The position numbers and the translations under genes are program-made. Below are positions 41,261 to 49,918 of a stretch of 64,000 nt of DNA, piece by piece. Origin of the DNA: Subsaxibacter sp. CAU 1640 (GTDB lineage: Bacteria; Bacteroidota; Bacteroidia; Flavobacteriales; Flavobacteriaceae); NCBI RefSeq assembly GCF_023156585.1, contig NZ_JALNMI010000005.1:310001-374000 (forward strand). The letters run 5' to 3'. How positions within the stretch are numbered: position 1 is the stretch's first letter; each line of letters opens with the position of its first letter. The notes below the pieces were generated by a model. The model was not told where the DNA came from and did not search any database. It saw nothing but the letters and a program-made list of their open reading frames with translations.

Positions 41261-44200
41261 TTACTCTTCGGTCAGCACCCAATCGCCTTTAGCCAATAAA
41301 GGTTCTGCCTGTTTGTACTTCACGGTTCTATTTTCACCACTCATCACGTGTTTGATGGTGACTTTATCATTACGTCCTATTTTCGGTTTATCTCTAACGA
41401 TGGTTTCCACAACCTCTTGGCGCTGCGTGTTTCCAGCAGCTCTAGCTTGTGCAGAACGCTCATCCATATTCGGGATTTCCTCTTTCTGGGTTTCCAGTTT
41501 TTCTTGCTTACGTGCTTTTGCTTCCTGAATTGTGTTTTGGGTTTCGCTTGGCAATTCACCTTTAAATAAAAATGAAATCACATCTTTATTCACTTGGTCA
41601 ATCATCTGCTTGAACAATTCAAACGCTTCAAACTTATAAATCAACAACGGGTCTTTCTGTTCGTGTACCGCCAACTGAACCGATTGTTTCAATTCATCCA
41701 TTTTACGCAAATGGGTTTTCCACGCGTCATCTACAATCGCAAGGGTAATATTCTTCTCAAAATCATTGATGAGTTGTTTACCATTGGTATTGTAGGACTT
41801 CTCAAGATCGGTAACCACTTGAAGTGTTTTCACACCATCAGTAAATGGTACGACAATGCGTTTGAATTTATCACCTTGATTTTCATACACATTTTTGATC
41901 ACAGGAAACGCCATATCTGCATTGCGTTGCATCTTTTCTCTGTAATGCTCAAATGCCGCTTTGTAGATTTTTCCTGCCAAATCTTTTTCAGACAGTTTAT
42001 TGAATTCTTGCTCTGAAACAGGCGAACTCATCGAGAAATAACGAATCAATTCAAATTCGAAATTTTTGTAATCATTGGCTGCTTTGTTGGTTTCCGCAAT
42101 GATTTCAGAGGTGTCAAAAATCATATTCGCCAAATCCACACGAAGTCGTTCTCCGTGAAGTGCGTGACGACGACGCTTGTAAACCACCTCACGTTGTGCA
42201 TTCATCACATCATCATATTCCAACAAACGTTTACGAACGCCAAAGTTGTTTTCCTCAACTTTCTTCTGTGCACGTTCAATCGATTTTGAAATCATAGAGT
42301 GCTGAATCACTTCGCCTTCCTTCAAGCCCATTCGGTCCATCATTTTTGCGATTCGCTCACTACCGAACAAACGCATCAAGTTGTCTTCCAAGGATACATA
42401 AAACTGCGAACTTCCAGGGTCCCCTTGACGACCAGCACGACCACGTAACTGTCTATCAACACGACGCGAATCGTGACGCTCTGTACCAACAATCGCAAGT
42501 CCGCCAGCTTTTTTCACAGCTTCTGTCAATTTAATATCCGTACCACGACCAGCCATATTGGTAGCGATGGTTACTTGTCCTGGTTGGCCAGCTTCCGCTA
42601 CAATGTCAGCCTCTTTTTTATGGAGTTTTGCGTTCAATATGTTATGCGGAATCTTACGAAGCGTTAACATTTTTCCTAACAACTCACTGATTTCAACCGA
42701 CGTTGTACCAATCAAGACTGGACGTCCTTCTTGAGACAATTTCGTCACTTCATCAATGACCGCATTATATTTTTCACGTTTGGTCTTGTACACCAAATCT
42801 TCTCTATCATCACGAGCAATTGGCTTATTGGTAGGAATTTCGACCACATCCAATTTATAGATTTCCCAGAATTCGCCAGCTTCCGTCACCGCAGTACCAG
42901 TCATACCAGCTAGCTTACGATACATTCTGAAATAATTCTGAAGCGTCACTGTTGCAAACGTTTGGGTAACGGCTTCAATTTTTACGTTTTCTTTCGCCTC
43001 AATCGCTTGGTGCAAACCGTCGCTATAACGACGACCATCCATAATACGACCTGTTTGTTCATCAACAATCATTACTTTATTGTCGATGACGACATATTGA
43101 ACGTCTTTTTCAAATAGGGCGTAAGCTTTCAATAATTGGTTCAGCGTATGGATACGTTCAGATTTGATTCCGAAGTCACGGAACAACTCTTCTTTAGCTT
43201 CAGCTTCGTCTTCTTTTGAAAGATTTTGAGCTTCTATTTTAGCGATTTCAGTACCAATTTCTGGCATCACGAAGAAAGATGGGTCGTCCTTCCCGGAAAG
43301 ATATTCAACACCCTTGTCTGACAACTCCACCTGATTGTTTTTCTCGTCAATCACGTAGTACAATTCCGCGTCCACCTTTGGCATTTCGCGGTTGTTGTCT
43401 TGCATATATTGGTTTTCAGTTTTTTGAAGCAATTGCTTAACGCCTTCTTCACTCAAAAACTTAATAAGTGCTTTATTTTTCGGCATACCACGATACACTC
43501 GCAATAATTTGAAGCCACCTTCTTTAGCATCACCTTCCTGAATCAATTTTTTTGCTTCCGCCAATACACCAGTTAGATACTTACGCTGTACTTCAACGAT
43601 GCTATCAACTTTTGGTTTCAATTCGGTAAACTCGTGTCTGTCTCCTTGAGGTACAGGTCCTGAAATAATCAATGGCGTACGTGCATCATCTACCAAGACA
43701 GAATCCACCTCATCGACGATGGCATAATGATGAGGACGTTGCACCAAATCATCTGGTGAATGTGCCATATTATCACGCAAATAATCAAAACCAAATTCAT
43801 TGTTGGTTCCGTAGGTGATATCAGCTAAATAGGCTTTTTTACGCGCTGCGGAATTCGGCTGGTGATAATCGATACAATCCACGCTCAAACCGTGGAATTC
43901 AAACAATGGCGCCATCCAAGCGCTATCACGTTTTGCCAAATAATCGTTCACAGTGACCAAATGCACACCGTTACCTGCAAGTGCATTTAAGTAAACCGGA
44001 AGTGATGCCACTAATGTTTTACCTTCACCCGTTTGCATTTCGGCAATTTTCCCTTGATGTAAGGCCACACCACCTATCAACTGAACGTCATAGTGAATCA
44101 TATCCCAAGTGATGGGTTTTCCGGCAGCATCCCAAGAGTTTGCCCAAACCGCTTTATCATCTTCTAGAGATACATAGTCTTTACTGCCTGAAATTTCTCT

Positions 44201-44611
44201 GTCGAAAACATTTGCGGTAACAGTAATGGAAGTATTGTTTACAAAACGTTTTGCCGTTTCTTTAACCACAGCAAACGCTTCTGGAAGAATGTCGGTAAGA
44301 ACATCTTCGGTAACCTTATAAATGTCATCCTTGATACGGTCGATTTCTTGATAGATATCTTCGCGAGCATCTATATCTTCAGTTTCTTCAGCCTCTTTTT
44401 GGAGTTTTTCGATGGTTTCGTTAAAAGGTTGGCGTGCTTCTGCAATTTTTGATTTGAAGTAAGCGGTTTTAGCTCGCAATTCGTCGTGCGACAATGCTTC
44501 TAAAGGCTTTTCAAAGGTTTTGATTTGGTTGACAATAGGTGTGATGGCTTTGACATCCTGTTTGGATTTATCGCCGACAAAAACCTTTAATACTGAATCT
44601 AAAAAACTCAT
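41261..44611 (-). CDS. secA: preprotein translocase ATPase SecA
   Basis: Drives Sec-dependent export by ATP hydrolysis. At 1116 residues it is longer than the E. coli protein (901), as usual in Bacteroidota. Visible: GGVALHQGKIAEMQTGEGKTLV (Walker A, about residue 185-205), YGTNNEFGFDYLRDNMA, DEVDSVLVDDARTPLIISG (DEAD box), an extended preprotein cross-linking region with extra helices, GTTSVEISELL, ATNMAGRGTDIKL and the HRIGR-like RRVDRQLRGRAGRQGDPG. The C-terminus ends KYKQAEPLLAKGDWVLTEE and lacks the zinc-binding CxCxSG motif. Flanked by terminators, so it is a single-gene unit. Confidence 0.97.
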   Translation of the reverse strand: MSFLDSVLKVFVGDKSKQDVKAITPIVNQIKTFEKPLEALSHDELRAKTAYFKSKIAEARQPFNETIEKLQKEAEETEDIDAREDIYQEIDRIKDDIYKVTEDVLTDILPEAFAVVKETAKRFVNNTSITVTANVFDREISGSKDYVSLEDDKAVWANSWDAAGKPITWDMIHYDVQLIGGVALHQGKIAEMQTGEGKTLVASLPVYLNALAGNGVHLVTVNDYLAKRDSAWMAPLFEFHGLSVDCIDYHQPNSAARKKAYLADITYGTNNEFGFDYLRDNMAHSPDDLVQRPHHYAIVDEVDSVLVDDARTPLIISGPVPQGDRHEFTELKPKVDSIVEVQRKYLTGVLAEAKKLIQEGDAKEGGFKLLRVYRGMPKNKALIKFLSEEGVKQLLQKTENQYMQDNNREMPKVDAELYYVIDEKNNQVELSDKGVEYLSGKDDPSFFVMPEIGTEIAKIEAQNLSKEDEAEAKEELFRDFGIKSERIHTLNQLLKAYALFEKDVQYVVIDNKVMIVDEQTGRIMDGRRYSDGLHQAIEAKENVKIEAVTQTFATVTLQNYFRMYRKLAGMTGTAVTEAGEFWEIYKLDVVEIPTNKPIARDDREDLVYKTKREKYNAVIDEVTKLSQEGRPVLIGTTSVEISELLGKMLTLRKIPHNILNAKLHKKEADIVAEAGQPGQVTIATNMAGRGTDIKLTEAVKKAGGLAIVGTERHDSRRVDRQLRGRAGRQGDPGSSQFYVSLEDNLMRLFGSERIAKMMDRMGLKEGEVIQHSMISKSIERAQKKVEENNFGVRKRLLEYDDVMNAQREVVYKRRRHALHGERLRVDLANMIFDTSEIIAETNKAANDYKNFEFELIRYFSMSSPVSEQEFNKLSEKDLAGKIYKAAFEHYREKMQRNADMAFPVIKNVYENQGDKFKRIVVPFTDGVKTLQVVTDLEKSYNTNGKQLINDFEKNITLAIVDDAWKTHLRKMDELKQSVQLAVHEQKDPLLIYKFEAFELFKQMIDQVNKDVISFLFKGELPSETQNTIQEAKARKQEKLETQKEEIPNMDERSAQARAAGNTQRQEVVETIVRDKPKIGRNDKVTIKHVMSGENRTVKYKQAEPLLAKGDWVLTEE

Positions 44612-44696
44612 AAGGTTGTAATATTTTAAGTTTCGAACCGTTTGTGACCGATTCTATATTCTAGTGAACGTGTTTGTGTCGCTTTTTTAAGGCTCA

Positions 44697-44704
44697 CAAA
44701 GATA
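44697..44704 (-). promoter_or_regulatory. -7 element of secA
   Basis: The minus strand reads TATCTTTG (exact TAnnTTTG). The start codon lies 85 bases downstream, giving a leader of about 79 bases, longer than most in this window and a possible place for translational control. Confidence 0.5.
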
Positions 44705-44741
44705 CGGTTTGTGTTGTGTTTAATAAAAAATAGCGCACAAA

Positions 44742-44766
44742 AAAAAGTCTCGGATTGAGACTTTTT
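44742..44766 (-). terminator. terminator of the DUF2795 gene
   Basis: A perfect 10-bp stem AAAAAGTCTC / GAGACTTTTT with a 5-base loop lies 21 bases after the DUF2795 stop, with a run of T on the minus strand. It isolates this gene from secA. Confidence 0.88.
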
Positions 44767-44787
44767 AACTATTCTTTTTGAATTTAT

Positions 44788-45009
44788 TTAATATTCGTCC
44801 TCGTTCCAGAGGTAATCTTCATCTGTTGGATAATCTGACCAGATTTCTTCAATTGAATCGTAAGAATCACCTTCGTCTTCAATAGCTTGTAAATTTTCAA
44901 CCACTTCAAGAGGCGCTCCTGTACGGATAGCGTAGTCGATTAATTCGTCTTTTGTGGCTGGCCAAGGTGCATCACTTAAATAAGATGCCAATTCTAATGT
45001 CCAATACAT
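44788..45009 (-). CDS. DUF2795 family small acidic protein
   Basis: A 73-residue protein, MYWTLELASYLSDAPWPATKDELIDYAIRTGAPLEVVENLQ followed by a very acidic tail (YDSIEEIWSDYPTDEDYLWNEDEY). The N-terminal helical fold and the P-[WF]-P-A-[ST]-K-D-E-L-I-x-[WY] motif define DUF2795, a family of unknown function widespread in bacteria. The single-gene unit has its own -7 box (45032-45039) and terminator. Confidence 0.88.
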   Translation of the reverse strand: MYWTLELASYLSDAPWPATKDELIDYAIRTGAPLEVVENLQAIEDEGDSYDSIEEIWSDYPTDEDYLWNEDEY

Positions 45010-45031
45010 TTTAGTGCGTTTTAAATTTCTG

Positions 45032-45039
45032 CAAAAATA
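45032..45039 (-). promoter_or_regulatory. -7 element of the DUF2795 gene
   Basis: The minus strand reads TATTTTTG, an exact TAnnTTTG, 22 bases before the ATG at 45009. Confidence 0.5.
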
Positions 45040-45175
45040 ATTTTTTTGTTCAAAAAGTCAAGAAAAAAATGAATTATTTCAAAGTTAATTTACCATTAAT
45101 AAAAAGAGCGTTCATTCTTCCTTAAATTCTTGATATCTAAAGGATAGTCAAAAAAATCGGAATAGCCTAATTTGT

Positions 45176-45751
45176 CTAGGACTCTTTTTGCGGAATCCAC
45201 TTGATTTCTTCGGCTTGCAAGTCTTTAGACAACTTCCGTGCCAATACAAATAGATAGTCAGAAAGGCGGTTGAGATAGGTGAGTGCCTCTGGTAAAAAAG
45301 GCTCCAATTCATTAAGAGCAGAGGCTAAACGTTCAGCTCTACGGCAGACACAGCGCGCAATATGACAGAATGACACAGTTTGATGTCCGCCAGGTAGTAC
45401 GAAATGCGTCATAGGAGGTAAGGCATTTTCCATTTCGTCCATTTCATCTTCCAACTTTTTGATATCGGCTTCCGAAATTTTAGGAATGTTCAAGCGTTCT
45501 TTTCCGCTTTTGAGAATAGCTTTTTCTGGGTCTGTGGCCAAAATGGCGCCTATCGTAAATAATTTATCCTGAATAAGCATCAGCATTTCTTTGTAACGAA
45601 CATCGATTTGCTGGTCACGAATCAAGCCGAGATGCGAATTGAGTTCGTCAACAGTACCGTAACTTTCAATGCGAATATGATGTTTTGGAACACGAGTGCC
45701 GCCAAATAATGCTGTGGTACCTTTGTCACCTGTTTTTGTATAGATTTTCAT
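45176..45751 (-). CDS. PduO-type cob(I)alamin adenosyltransferase
   Basis: Transfers adenosyl from ATP to cob(I)alamin, making adenosylcobalamin in the cytosol. The 191 residues match the family. Visible: the ATP-binding N-terminus KIYTKTGDKGTTALFGGTRVPKHHIRIESYGTVDELNSHLGL, the helix-4 motif FCHIARCVCRRAERLA and the C-terminal LTYLNRLSDYLFVLARKL. Together with meaB (18914) it suggests a B12-dependent methylmalonyl-CoA mutase elsewhere in the genome. Single gene with its own -7 box. Confidence 0.93.
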   Translation of the reverse strand: MKIYTKTGDKGTTALFGGTRVPKHHIRIESYGTVDELNSHLGLIRDQQIDVRYKEMLMLIQDKLFTIGAILATDPEKAILKSGKERLNIPKISEADIKKLEDEMDEMENALPPMTHFVLPGGHQTVSFCHIARCVCRRAERLASALNELEPFLPEALTYLNRLSDYLFVLARKLSKDLQAEEIKWIPQKES

Positions 45752-45783
45752 TGTGAAAAGTTCAAGGTTTGAAGTTCAGAATT

Positions 45784-45791
45784 CAAAGTTA
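45784..45791 (-). promoter_or_regulatory. -7 element of the adenosyltransferase gene
   Basis: The minus strand reads TAACTTTG, an exact TAnnTTTG, 32 bases before the ATG at 45751. Confidence 0.45.
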
Positions 45792-45823
45792 ATTGATTTT
45801 AGCCACTAATGCACGAATTGAGT

Positions 45824-46237
45824 TTATAGAGGGTTGTCTAATTTTTCTCTGTATTCTGAATAAATCAAATTGAACTTACTAGAAATTTTTATAAAATCTT
45901 TTTCCCAAAAATTATTTATAGCAAGTTCGCTAAAAGTGCCTCTTGGATGAAATTCAAAAGGTAATTTTAAAGTTTTTTCTCTATCAGCATTTTTAATTCC
46001 AAATGAATAAGATTGGATTAGGTTTTTTAAATCTTCAAAATTGTCCAAATCAGTATTTATGAAATTCGATTGGGCGGTGTGTTTTAAAAGGATTAACTCA
46101 AGAATATTAATAAGTTCTTCTTGAAGTTGCGTCTTGTTTAAACTTGTATAAAAGTTAATTTGAAATTTTTTGCGATTATTGTAATAGACTAAAATTCCTC
46201 CAAAAATCAATGCAATTATTAACCAAGGAATTTTCAT
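45824..46237 (-). CDS. small membrane-anchored protein of unknown function
   Basis: A 137-residue protein starting at ATG 46237 (MKIPWLIIALIFGGILVYYNNRK: one transmembrane helix, then cytosolic or periplasmic soluble part). The open frame begins two codons earlier at a TTG. The soluble part is helical (LNKTQLQEELINILELILLKH) with no motif I know. It starts 6 bases after the stop of the pRiA4b-type gene, so it is probably its operon partner. Unlike its neighbours it has no obvious wide conservation, so it may be lineage-specific. Confidence 0.6.
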   Translation of the reverse strand: MKIPWLIIALIFGGILVYYNNRKKFQINFYTSLNKTQLQEELINILELILLKHTAQSNFINTDLDNFEDLKNLIQSYSFGIKNADREKTLKLPFEFHPRGTFSELAINNFWEKDFIKISSKFNLIYSEYREKLDNPL

Positions 46238-46243
46238 TAACAA

Positions 46244-46759
46244 CTAATTCCAGTTTTCATCAAAATTCAACTCATCATAATCGTCGATGTCTAAATCATC
46301 TTCAAACTCATTGAATTCATCAAAATCTTCTGCAAGAAATGATTTTTCTGGTGCTTCGTCTGGAATTTGTCCGTGGGCAAACATCAAGTTTGGATAATCG
46401 ACACTATCGGTTTCATCAACAATCTCTGCCAATTCCACAAAGAATGTCCACATATTCAAGAAGTCATAGACATAAATAAGTTTCGTGGCTGCTTCGTGAA
46501 CGACATCGTTTATGGATGTTTCTTCCATCAAATTTACATTATCGTCGCCTTCACTCATATCAAAAAGGGAAAATTCTTCTCCTTGGTTCCAATCGTCATC
46601 GCTTCTGTAAAAAGAAGCCATTTCAGAGCCATCAAACCCGAAAGATTGTGCAATGACATTATGTAAATCTTCAAGTGTGTCCGTTTCACGAATTTCCAAA
46701 TCGCGAAATACATTGTCTTCTGTATCGTTATCAAGGATAACTCTAAATCGATATATCAT
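46244..46759 (-). CDS. pRiA4b ORF-3-like (TnpR/IS1096 passenger-type) protein
   Basis: A 171-residue soluble protein with an extremely acidic C-terminal tail (FDEFNEFEDDLDIDDYDELNF). The N-terminal part MIYRFRVILDNDTEDNVFRDLEI...DTLEDLHNVIAQSFGFDGSEMASFY fits the plasmid pRiA4b ORF-3 family fold. Despite the family name, this chromosomal version shows no sign of being on a mobile element. Start ATG 46759, not the TTG two codons upstream. The -7 box is only 3 bases away, so the transcript may be leaderless. Confidence 0.78.
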   Translation of the reverse strand: MIYRFRVILDNDTEDNVFRDLEIRETDTLEDLHNVIAQSFGFDGSEMASFYRSDDDWNQGEEFSLFDMSEGDDNVNLMEETSINDVVHEAATKLIYVYDFLNMWTFFVELAEIVDETDSVDYPNLMFAHGQIPDEAPEKSFLAEDFDEFNEFEDDLDIDDYDELNFDENWN

Positions 46760-46762
46760 ACT

Positions 46763-46770
46763 CAAATATA
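46763..46770 (-). promoter_or_regulatory. -7 element of the pRiA4b-type gene
   Basis: The minus strand reads TATATTTG, an exact TAnnTTTG, ending 3 bases before the ATG at 46759. Transcription would start within or beside the start codon. Confidence 0.45.
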
Positions 46771-46784
46771 ATTTTTTTTATTGA

Positions 46785-47801
46785 CTATTTGCTGAATCTG
46801 TGCAAGGTAAATGTCATAGCCGACAGTAAAAAGAAAGCTCCAACTTGATGCAGTACGCCCAGCCAAACAGGAACTGCCAAGATAATGGTCAACACACCAA
46901 GCAAAAATTGTACACCAACCAAAATGAATAAAGAATTCACAGCGTTATGTTGGTGTTTGGTCAAATTCAATCGCTTTGCTTTGTACCAAATGACTAAAAT
47001 GAAAACTACGATAACATATGCCAAGGTTCGGTGGGCAAATTGCACACCGCTTTTCCCTTCAATAAAATTTAAAAGGACAGGCTCTAATTCAGTATACACC
47101 GTTTCGTGCATCAATTTTCCTTCACTCATAAAAGGCCAGTGATTATGGATAAAACCAGCATCCAAGCCTGCTACGAAGGCTCCATAAATAATCTGGAGCA
47201 ATAACACTGCCATTCCCCAGCGGATAAGGTTTCTGAACTTTTTATCGATATCTTTTTTATTTGGGAACATCAAATCCAGAGCCACCCAAAAGGTGTAGGC
47301 AAATGTGATAAATGCCGTCGTTAAATGTGCTGCCAATCGAAAATGACTGACGTCAGGTCTGTCCACCAAGCCGCTTTTGACCATCCACCAGCCCAAAAAG
47401 CCTTGAAATCCACCTAAAACCATCAGAATAATTGATTTTTTGATAGTGGGTCTGGTAAGTTGTTTAGTAATCAAGAAGTAGCAAAAAGGTATGAAAAACA
47501 CTAATCCAATCATTCGACCTATAAAGCGATGCAACCATTCCCAAAAGTAAATGTCCTTGAAATCTTCCAACTCAAAATGGTTGTTTAATTTTTGGTATTC
47601 AGGATATTGTTTGTAAAGTTCGAAGGCTTCGTGCCATTCCGCCTCGTTCATTGGCGGCAACGTACCTGAAATCAATTTGTAATTTGAAATTGATAAGCCT
47701 GAATGTGTCAGTCTCGTGATGCCACCAACTATGACCATAATGAAGATGAGCACACAACCTGTGAGCAACCAATAGATGACTTTTTTGTTGTCTTTTTTCA
47801 T
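46785..47801 (-). CDS. ctaA: heme A synthase (COX15/CtaA family)
   Basis: Oxidises the C8 methyl of heme O to heme A for cytochrome oxidase, in the inner membrane. The 338 residues form eight transmembrane helices. Conserved heme-ligand histidines are seen in EWLHRFIGRMIGLVFF, SHFRLAAHLTTAFITF, QFAHRTLAYVIV and GVLHQVGAFFLLSA. The opening helix ends VIVGGITRLTHSGLSI, the family signature, and a long loop with EWHEAFELYKQYPEYQ follows, as in COX15-type members. It begins one base after the stop of the CCA-adding enzyme gene, so it is probably co-transcribed. Confidence 0.93.
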   Translation of the reverse strand: MKKDNKKVIYWLLTGCVLIFIMVIVGGITRLTHSGLSISNYKLISGTLPPMNEAEWHEAFELYKQYPEYQKLNNHFELEDFKDIYFWEWLHRFIGRMIGLVFFIPFCYFLITKQLTRPTIKKSIILMVLGGFQGFLGWWMVKSGLVDRPDVSHFRLAAHLTTAFITFAYTFWVALDLMFPNKKDIDKKFRNLIRWGMAVLLLQIIYGAFVAGLDAGFIHNHWPFMSEGKLMHETVYTELEPVLLNFIEGKSGVQFAHRTLAYVIVVFILVIWYKAKRLNLTKHQHNAVNSLFILVGVQFLLGVLTIILAVPVWLGVLHQVGAFFLLSAMTFTLHRFSK

Positions 47802-47802
47802 A

Positions 47803-49212
47803 TTATTGTTTCTTCAAACCAAGACGTTCACCTTCTTTTAACATCAATTCATAAGCGGCTTCATACTCATTGGGAATATCGCCTTCAAGAATCGCTTCTT
47901 TGATGGTTTCCTTGATGATGCCTATTTCCTTTGAAGGTTTCAAATTGAAAGTTTTCATTATGTCCTCGCCAGAAATCGGTGGTTGAAAATTACGAATATG
48001 GTCACGCTCTTCAACTTCGACAATCTTTTGCCTGACCAATTTGAAATTGTTATGATATTTGTTGAATTTTTTCGGGTTTTTTGTAGTGATATCAGCTTCG
48101 CATAGCGTCATCAAATCTTCAACATAATCGCCAGCATCAAACACCAATCGACGTACTGCTGAATCCGTGACATCATCATCCGACAAGGCAATAGGTCGAG
48201 AACTCATAAACACCATTTTTTGGACAAATTTCATTTTGTCATTCAATGGCATTTTCAATCGTTTGAACAGGTGATAGACCATTTTGGCACCTTCAAATTC
48301 GTGCGCGTGAAACGTCCAGCCCACTTTTTTACTGAATTTTTTTGTTGGTGCTTTCCCAATATCGTGGAGCAATGCGGCCCAACGCAACCAGACATCATCA
48401 GTATGTTGCGAAATATTATCAACGACTTCAAGCGTGTGGTAAAAATTGTCCTTATGCGTTTGACCTTCCACTTCATCAATTCCTTTCAAAGCGGTCAATT
48501 CTGGTAGGATGTATTGAAGCAATCCTGTTTTTTCCAACAACAAGAATCCAATGGAAGGCTTATTACTTTTCAAAATTTTGTTTAATTCCACTACAATGCG
48601 TTCGTTGGTAATGATGTTGATGCGGTCTTTGTTTCTGGCGATTGCTTTCAGCGATTCATCTTCAATTTTGAAATCCAACTGTGTGGCAAATCTGATAGCG
48701 CGCATCATTCGTAATGGGTCGTCGGAATAGGTAATGTCAGGATTTAAAGGTGTACGAATAATTTTCTCATCCAAATCCTTGATGCCATTAAATGGGTCTA
48801 GAAGTTTTCCGAAGTTAGCTTCACTTAAATCCAAAGCCAACGCATTGATGGTAAAGTCGCGACGGTTTTGGTCGTCTTCCAGCGTCCCATTTTCTACAAT
48901 TGGGTTTCTGCTATCTTCATTATAGGATTCCTTTCTTGCGCCAACGAATTCAATTTCAATATCATCGTGTCGCAACATTGCGGTGCCATACGTTTTGAAC
49001 ACCTGAACTTTTGGTTTATTTGGAAGATTTTTGGCAACCTTTTTGGCGAGCTCAATACCACTTCCAATGGCGACAATATCAATATCCTTGTGCTTTCCAC
49101 GTTTCAAAATAAAATCGCGCACAAAGCCACCAATGACGTAACTATCAACATTCAGTTCTTTAGCAGATTTTGAAATGATTTGGAAGATAGGATGTTGTAA
49201 GGCTTCTTTCAT
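47803..49212 (-). CDS. tRNA nucleotidyltransferase (CCA-adding/poly(A) polymerase family) with HD domain
   Basis: A 469-residue cytosolic enzyme. The class II nucleotidyltransferase head has IGGFVRDFILKRGKHKDIDIVAIG (G-G then D-x-D) and EFVGARKESY, DFTINALALDL and DPLRMMRAIRFATQL. An HD phosphohydrolase-like domain follows (RWAALLHDIGKAPTKKF, with HAHEFEGAKM). Start at ATG 49212 (MKEALQHPIFQIISKSAKEL); the longer frame from a TTG at 49236 adds an unlikely leader. No promoter box is visible, so transcription may come from tsaC 68 bases upstream. It most likely adds or repairs tRNA 3'-CCA. Confidence 0.92.
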   Translation of the reverse strand: MKEALQHPIFQIISKSAKELNVDSYVIGGFVRDFILKRGKHKDIDIVAIGSGIELAKKVAKNLPNKPKVQVFKTYGTAMLRHDDIEIEFVGARKESYNEDSRNPIVENGTLEDDQNRRDFTINALALDLSEANFGKLLDPFNGIKDLDEKIIRTPLNPDITYSDDPLRMMRAIRFATQLDFKIEDESLKAIARNKDRINIITNERIVVELNKILKSNKPSIGFLLLEKTGLLQYILPELTALKGIDEVEGQTHKDNFYHTLEVVDNISQHTDDVWLRWAALLHDIGKAPTKKFSKKVGWTFHAHEFEGAKMVYHLFKRLKMPLNDKMKFVQKMVFMSSRPIALSDDDVTDSAVRRLVFDAGDYVEDLMTLCEADITTKNPKKFNKYHNNFKLVRQKIVEVEERDHIRNFQPPISGEDIMKTFNLKPSKEIGIIKETIKEAILEGDIPNEYEAAYELMLKEGERLGLKKQ

Positions 49213-49280
49213 AAAATTCCAAAAATCAAATCGCAAATTCCAATTGTTGCAGTTGGAATTTGGTACTTGAAATTTGAGCT

Positions 49281-49841
49281 TTAACTTCTGATTATTTTCA
49301 CTTGACCATCATTGCTCAATTTGATAATTGACGATGGTTTTGTGTTTATTTTTTCTCGGTGCAAATTTACGACATAGTCCACACCTTTTAAAATGTCTTG
49401 GTCTATTTCTTTGAAGGATTTTGGTGTAGGTTGGCCACTGATGTTTGCAGAGGTCGAAACAATGGCGCCATTGAAGCGTCGCAATAATTGAAAGCAAAAG
49501 TCATCATTAGGAATTCGTATGGCAATGGTATTATCTGAAGCAATTAAATTTTGGGCCAAATTTTGTGGTTCATCATAAATGATGGTGATGGGTTCTTCCG
49601 AGATATCGATGATATCGAAAGCCGCATCAGGAATTTTCTTGATGTATTTTTTGAGCATTCGGTCATCTGCCACCAAACATATCAGTGCCTTGCTATCTTC
49701 GCGCTGTTTCAGTTTGAAGACTTTTGATACAGCCTCTTCATTTGAGGCGTCACAACCTATGCCCCAAACCGTATCGGTCGGGTAGAGAATGAGGCCGCCT
49801 TCTTTCAGTATTTGTAGGCATTTGTTTATTTCTGACTGCAT
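49281..49841 (-). CDS. L-threonylcarbamoyladenylate synthase (TsaC/Sua5/YciO family)
   Basis: Makes threonylcarbamoyl-AMP for the t6A37 tRNA modification. The 186 residues contain the YrdC fold motifs LYPTDTVWGIGCDASN, KLKQREDSKALICLV (KxR...SK substrate site) and FNGAIVSTSANISGQPTP. It lacks the Sua5 C-terminal domain, so it is the short type; a YciO-type paralogue cannot be excluded. Upstream of the CCA-adding enzyme on the same strand, making a tRNA-maturation pair. Confidence 0.9.
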   Translation of the reverse strand: MQSEINKCLQILKEGGLILYPTDTVWGIGCDASNEEAVSKVFKLKQREDSKALICLVADDRMLKKYIKKIPDAAFDIIDISEEPITIIYDEPQNLAQNLIASDNTIAIRIPNDDFCFQLLRRFNGAIVSTSANISGQPTPKSFKEIDQDILKGVDYVVNLHREKINTKPSSIIKLSNDGQVKIIRS

Positions 49842-49849
49842 TTTTTAGC

Positions 49850-49857
49850 TATTTTTG
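49850..49857 (+). promoter_or_regulatory. -7 element of the polysaccharide pyruvyltransferase-like gene
   Basis: TATTTTTG, exact TAnnTTTG, with the predicted start near 49864. It lies only 7 bases from the opposing -7 box of tsaC. Confidence 0.5.
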
Positions 49858-49864
49858 CAAAGCG

Positions 49865-49872
49865 CAAATTTA
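49865..49872 (-). promoter_or_regulatory. -7 element of tsaC
   Basis: The minus strand reads TAAATTTG, exact TAnnTTTG, 23 bases before the ATG at 49841. It faces the plus-strand box at 49850-49857, so the two start sites would overlap. Confidence 0.5.
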
Positions 49873-49918
49873 ATGTAAAATTAAATAGGTCGTGCCAATC
49901 ATTCATACAATAAGGACA

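Noticed and set aside
46244-46759. A transposon passenger gene marking a mobile element (family name suggests plasmid or IS1096)
   Set aside because: No transposase, inverted repeats or composition change around it; neighbours are core genes.
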